From positions 24,044,201-24,108,200 of the forward strand of contig CM034548.1 in assembly GCA_020055645.1 (NCBI GenBank): a DNA stretch of 64,000 nucleotides. Reading direction: 5' to 3'. A model generated the notes under the pieces. The model made no database searches. It was given only the letters and a program-made list of their open reading frames with translations, and was not told the origin of the DNA. Numbering within the stretch: the first letter of the stretch is position 1; the number at the start of each line of letters is the position of its first letter. A program made the position numbers and the translations under genes. This document shows positions 58,116-64,000 of the stretch, one piece after another. The DNA comes from Tomocerus qinae. Lineage: Eukaryota > Arthropoda > Collembola > Entomobryomorpha > Tomoceridae.

Positions 58116-61100
58116 CTAGGATTGCTGCCACCACGATATTGCATCCAACAGCTCCTCATCCTCGGGACTTACGGGCTCATAATTCTCACAGTCGTAGAGA
58201 GACGCGGAAACGACGTAAGATCCTTCGGACGGATAAGGGGGAGATGGAGGATCTTCACTTGAGGCCGGAGAGAGTTGATTTGGAATATTGTGATTATGAT
58301 GATGATGATTATATCCATTGTTGCCCAGCTCCAGCTTTGTCGTAAGTTGGATGTGGCCATTGCTATTGAAATTTTGGTGACGGTTCTCGTAGGCGGATTC
58401 CTGGATATTGCGATGATGAGCAGAGGAATTATGATTTTGACTATTGACCGTCTGAATGAGATTGCCTTCTGCATCCAAGAGCCCCTGCAGGTTTTTAATG
58501 TACTCGACAGCGCAACGGAGCGTCTCCACTTTAGACATTTTTTTAGAACGGTGGCCCAACGGAATATGTTGTTTAAGAGCTGCGAACCCGTTATTTACCT
58601 GGAAATACATCATACCCTTGTTAGAATAAAGACATAAAATTACCTCTTTAATAAATAATGCCCATTTAAATATTCCTCTCTACCTTACACACAAATAAAC
58701 ATGCACAATGTATTATTCTCATTGCATAATACTCAGTTTTATATAGGTCGACTTAAAATTTCAATTGAAAAAAGATCAACTGCTATTTACGTATACCCGC
58801 GTGTAGTACTCTCCTGGACAATCACAATAGAATTGGTAAATATAACATTTGATGAAACGGAACACGTGCAGAAATCTATCAGACAAAGGACTGACATGCA
58901 ATCAACTCTTGTACAATCCAATTATACAATAGCGTATAACTGTACATAGGTACAAATACGAGTCAGACAGGCAAAGACACGACATACTGGCTAGTTTTTT
59001 ACTTATACTCTCTGCTATCTCACTACTACCCACTACACACAATCTTTTCTCTCTTCCTATCTTTTTTTAGTTCTGGTACGGATGATGGTCTAGAGAATGA
59101 CCAGCACGGACTCACTCCAACTGAATGAGACTTACAAAACTACAAACAATACAATTACACTCTTATTTATTCTCTATGACTTGACTACTAGTGTACTAAT
59201 CGTTTCGTAAGTACTGTGTAACATGTAGACGTTAAACGTACTGTAAATAACACGGGATATCCTGCCCTTACTATTTAAATATTTATCGGATGGTACATGT
59301 CATAATAACCCTTTATGAGCAAAAGATTTTTTAAATTATTTTCCAGTGACCTAAAAATGTGTCTGTATTTATTGCTTGGTTATTTATACGTATATGCACT
59401 ATTGTACTATATAAGTATCAGTACATATAAACTATATTGGCATTTGCTAATTTCAGTCTCAAAAGTTGACATGCAGTTATTGGCATTGTGTCAGTTTTGT
59501 AGTTTATTGAAGGTAGAAAAATGTGCATATAATCATTATATTATCTCTAGGTATAGGTAAAGGTAGAATTTATTCTTCAGGAAGAGGGAATGAAATGGCA
59601 AATACATATAACCCAATTCCAAAGAAATGTATATGTAAGTTAGGTCTATAAATAGCATAATGGTACTAATAATCACTAATTGGTAGGCAGACATTTTTAC
59701 ATTAATAGGCGTTTACTTGTATGAGAGTTGAGATGACAGAATTGTGAAAATATGTACCTACCGAAAAACATGGGTATTTACTTATTTACATGAAGTATAA
59801 ATATGTAGTGGTTTATTTGTGCACGTCCTTACAAAGGTACTTGTGAGACTTTTATTTTACTTATAGAAGAATGTGTTTTGTACAGTTTGCATGATGGTAA
59901 ACAGTGAGTGTGTGAGTATGTGAAATGCTAATCGTAAGCAAGCATTGTATAAATGAATGTATAGGGATTCTACCTATTTATGGATTGAAAAAGATCAACA
60001 AGGACATTGCATAGGAAGAAAGGGTTCTCCTCAAAGGAATCGGGCACACTTATAGCTTCAAGGCCCAAGGCGATCGGACCGTAATCAACAGCCACAAGGG
60101 GCTGTATGCCAAGCCATTGTGTATTCCCTCATTATTTATCGCAGTTGCTGCTACGCTTCTACCGATAGAATTAAGTGCCGCTTTTTATCATAATGTTGTA
60201 CTTTACTTTTCCAAATTCAACCCGTTATTATTACACGAGCCAAGGGGAATTCAGCTTGATCACTTTGCAAGGCAATGCTACTTAGAAATGAAAGTATCTA
60301 TAATTATCTTCACAATGTGTAATTTTTTAAGTGATCGCTACTCTATTTAGGCAGAAAAAATATAATATTTATCCATATAGGTGTTTATCTAAACCATAGT
60401 GTAGCCTGATACTTATGGACTTTAATATGATAGCATTGAAAATAGGTACTCAATAAAGTTTCTACATGGAAACACTAAATGTTCATAAAAATAAGTTATG
60501 AAGGTTCAATAAAGTTGAATATAAAGCCAATTATACGATCAACGTTATATAATCATGTCGTTCAAAAGCAAGAGCTTTTTAAAACCAAACGAAATATTCA
60601 TATTGAGCTAGAATGAACTTATGAGTACCCTTCTTGTTTCAAGTGATGCGATGCAATATGTGATCAATATGTGGAAATATTACCAACAAAAAATACTTTC
60701 ATGTCTAAACTGGATAATATTGGCGTAATCGATTCCCCTTGCGACAGTCTATTGAAACCAGTGGCTTTCATAATTTTATTATGTAACTACACGTATAACT
60801 TGAGACTGTGACTACAATAGTAAATTGTATTTACTTGTACTGTGATATCAAGACTATTTATGTACAGAAAATAAGTATATTAGTTTTATGTGTTCTTGGA
60901 GTAAACTAATGTGATAATCTGTGACTAAATTTATTGCGCAACAGAAATAGTGTATTGTGTGTGTGTAAGATAGAAGACTTATTGTTTGTAGATATAGAAT
61001 GAGGATCTGACATTCAGATTGACTCCAGGATTACTGTAGCCAAGTGTGGTTCAATGCATGAGAGAGTCATAAAATATGATGGTAATGATGGAACTACCTC

Positions 61101-62273
61101 TAGTCTGTTGTGAAGTAGAGTATGTAGTAGTAAACCAGTAATAGGAATCGCAAGTGTCGCGGTAGTGAAACGAAACGACTGTTTGTGTGATAAAAACGTA
61201 CAACTGAAATGTTCTCATGGAGTTTATCCGCTAGAAAAAGTAAAAGTGTGTATCTCTGCATGGATAGATTATATTATGATGATGATGACTACGTAATGAC
61301 TGGCTATAGGTAAAACTACAGAAGTTGTATTTAAGTAGGGTAAAATGGGATGAGACTCTGACTGACTCGTGCTCAATCTTCTTCTTGTATATCTGTGAAG
61401 AGAGCCGTGGCCAAGTAGATGCTAACTTGTCTGTAATTTAGTTTATCCTGGTCTAGTAGTCATAGTTAGTATCTATACAGTAGATATGTAGAGAGTCAAA
61501 TGGAAACCACAACTTCCGGTTGAAATGAAAGTCCATGATTCTAATAATAAAAGAATCCGTCCATAGCGAGTGACGGGGATTGTCTATACAAAGAGATTCT
61601 CCTACTGATATTATTATACAATTGTGCCTACCAATAAAAGATTTATCAGTTTGTGAAAGGGCTACAATAATCTAAAAGGACCACCTACTATACTCTAACT
61701 TGGCAAAGACCTTCTCAGAATTATTTACAATAGGTATTTAAAAATACACTTATATAATGTCTTTGAACATGCATTAGAGATCATCCTTGTGTATGGCAAT
61801 GATAGAAACAAATAGAGAGAGCGTTATCAGATGACAGAAAACAAAAGGAGGTTGTAAGCGAAGATGTAACAGAGTTGTGGAACTAACCACACACACGTTT
61901 GTAAATGTGAGATAGAGAGATTCATTACCTGTTTGACACGATTTCTTTCTCTAGCATTTCGTCTGGCCACAGTAGCAGGAGGATGTCCTCGTGGAGGGAG
62001 CCCAAGTTGAGAAAAGCTGATCTTGCGTTTACATTTGGAGTTGAAAAGTTCATTTTCGGACATGATGCCAGGTTCTAATTTGATGGAAGAAGTCTCAATA
62101 CTTCCTGGAGTGCTTGGAGATGCAGAGTCAAAGCTACTTCGACTGTCGGTTGACATCAATTTGGTCGGAGATGTGAGGGAGGGTGAGAGGGACATTGGGA
62201 TTGAAGCTTGATCACTTTTGAGGAGGCATCCCATCTGCAAGCCACTGCCCATTGCTGTCGCCATGTCGAACAT
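58116..62273 (-). CDS. ASH: Achaete-scute family bHLH transcription factor, complete coding region
   Basis: These nuclear factors dimerise with the E-protein daughterless and bind E-boxes to specify neural precursors. Two coding exons, 62273-61929 and 58598-58116, join in phase 0 to 275 aa. The basic region [12 protein letters not shown] (about 104-115) ends exon 1. Exon 2 continues with [13 protein letters not shown] (helix 1), a short loop (LGHRSKK) and [18 protein letters not shown] (helix 2). The short loop is like vertebrate ASCL1 and unlike the longer loops of the fly proteins. A His-rich stretch follows, and the C-terminus [17 protein letters not shown] matches the conserved scute-type end motif. 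The start at 62273 (MFDMAT) is preferred over an upstream in-frame ATG at 62366 because an acceptor (tctcag, exon from 62298) lies between them. No second family member is in the window, and I cannot tell a scute-type from an asense-type orthologue. Confidence 0.95.
58599..61928. other. 3.3 kb intron of the achaete-scute gene
   Basis: The intron is bounded by donor gtaatg and acceptor tttccag. It contains no recognised nested gene. A GC-richer spot at about 60010-60125 carries a minus-strand frame open for about 50 codons. Confidence 0.85.
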
Positions 62274-64000
62274 TGGAATATATAAATACGTGTGTAATCT
62301 GAGACAGAAGGTAATTATTTTATGTGGGTTGATTGGATGAGACGTTCTCCAGAGACAACACGGCACTACTACTGGAGGAATCTGTTTGAAATGAGATTGT
62401 CTTCTTCTTGTTGATTCAGTGTCTGTCTGTGTAACGTGAACTCTAACATTCGTACTTATTTAACACCATTGTTCTGAGTCTGAAAATATTTTATTGTCTT
62501 ATGTAACGCTGAGTGTAAATGGATGGATGATTTTCCTGATTTGATGTATATTTATATATATATATATTTGTAACAAAGTAAGAGAGTAACAAGTGGGCAC
62601 GGTTGGTAACTCGTCGTATAAGAAGAGAACAGGATTGTGCTCCTGTTAATGAATGTAACAAGTGGTTGAGTTGTCTTGTGCTGTGTCTGTATGCTAAGTG
62701 TTCTTGGTCGGAGAGCACGAGTTTCGTTGCACGTAAGAGTGCAAAAGTTGGAAACGGCAAGTCAACCGAAACGAACTCAAGTCAACTAACTCAGTGAGTC
62801 GAGTTTAGCTCAGGTAAACAAACGGATGGAACTGACAATGAGACTGATCTGATTAATAATGCGCGTGGCGTGTGTGAGGAGGATCTCAGATCTTTGCATA
62901 ACAATGCGAAACTATAAAATGAGAGATCGGGAGTCTCGTCTGGATGGATTGGGTTCTAGCTGGACACTAATCTAGGTTGGGGTTTTTCGGTACCTTTATA
63001 ATCAAAGTGGTCGTGTGGTACTGAACCCAACGCGGTAGACGAGTAAATACAGAAGACCAGATCAGACTATTTAATGTGTGTGTGTGTATCTCCTCCACTA
63101 CATATACATACCTACGTTCGTGCGCAAATGGGTTTGATGTGAGTACGTGCCGATATAATATGTATATACACATTTATGCCCTGCTCTGCAAGAAGAAAGA
63201 TTTTAGTGCAATGTAATAGATCGGAAAGTGACGTACCCTCTCCACTACTACTGGCTCTGCTTTTTTCTTTCGGTTGGCTATAGGACTGTGTAATAATGTA
63301 GTGGTATGGTAAATTCTGGTGCAATATAATATAGGTTAGGTACCTATGAGATAATAATATGTGTTTGTGAAGTGAGTTTGGGTCTCTAGTAAATAGTAGT
63401 AGTAAGTGCTTACTTACTACGGGTACTCTGAACTTGTGTGAGATGAACGAAACCAGGAGCAGACAGTGAGTCTTACTTAACTACAAAGAGTCAGAGGAAA
63501 CCCTAGTTTAGAAAAGTGTGGAAGGCATCGTATTTAGCTATACTTGGTTATTTTAACATGCACAGTATGATATATAGCATACCACCAAGGGATCCGATGT
63601 CTGATATCTGACGGAACAAAACATCACGGTACCCAACCTATCTGGGTTTAATGCAAGAAACATCTGTACACACTTCCATGTATTGTTGTATGATATAGCC
63701 TGACATGGCATGGATGGCTAGAGTCACTGCCTCACTTAAATATTGTTTTGTGTATTCAGTCCTAACCTAACGTACTGTACTTATCACTATATGCATCTAT
63801 GCATAAGTATAGTTATTCCTGTTCCATGTACACGTATCTGAGCACGTAGTACTATCGGCATTGAATCATATAATAGGAGATAAGCTTTGTCTACTCTGTG
63901 AACTGTGAACCAGGTCTTAGATCAGTTTTACACTCTATACTCCAACAACACATAACTACACAGCGGATATAAACATATAATAAAAGATAATCATATATAA
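62274..64000. other. 5' region of the achaete-scute gene and window edge
   Basis: An acceptor ending at 62299 implies that a non-coding first exon lies further right. A TATAAAGG on the minus strand at 62994-63001 is a possible TATA box, but no start site could be fixed. No other coding region is evident up to the end of the window. Confidence 0.4.
62547..62568. repeat. TA dinucleotide microsatellite
   Basis: A short imperfect TA run in the presumed 5' intron or promoter region of the achaete-scute gene. Confidence 0.8.

Overview
The window is nuclear DNA from an arthropod, most likely a hexapod or other pancrustacean. The non-coding DNA is strongly AT-rich, the genes have many mostly short GT-AG introns, and the proteins read as typical arthropod orthologues. 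The sequence does not fix the species. I see no bacterial operons, rRNA, convincing tRNA, CRISPR array or viral gene.

Four complete protein-coding gene models could be assembled exon by exon with intact reading frames: (1) 21172-29488, minus strand, adducin (hts), 17 coding exons, 758 aa, ending in the Lys-rich MARCKS-like tail; (2) 37072-39780, plus strand, the ERK MAP kinase (rolled), 6 coding exons, 369 aa, with the TEY activation motif; (3) 42916-50576, minus strand, Iml1/DEPDC5, the large GATOR1 subunit, 23 coding exons, 1565 aa; (4) 58116-62273, minus strand, an achaete-scute bHLH transcription factor, 2 coding exons, 275 aa, with a 3.3 kb intron cutting the bHLH domain. Two orphan exons also look coding: an internal exon at 264-360 (plus) and a terminal exon at 50753-50913 (minus), just upstream of Iml1.

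Layout: 361-21171 is a gene-poor AT-rich stretch with microsatellites. The hts and rl genes diverge across 29489-37071, which contains a small CG-rich patch near 31150-31200. The rl and Iml1 genes converge on 39781-42915. Right of Iml1 lie a long foldback repeat (50951-51327) and two degenerate arrays of a TTCGTCC-like unit (51591-52239), then about 5.9 kb without recognisable genes before the achaete-scute gene.

The genes are not an evident pathway cluster: membrane-skeleton adducin, ERK signalling, amino-acid control of TORC1 and proneural specification. The least explained signals are the non-coding inverted repeats (one in an rl intron, one beside Iml1), the degenerate arrays, the two orphan exons and the intron inside the proneural bHLH domain. 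I found no convincing new multi-gene system.
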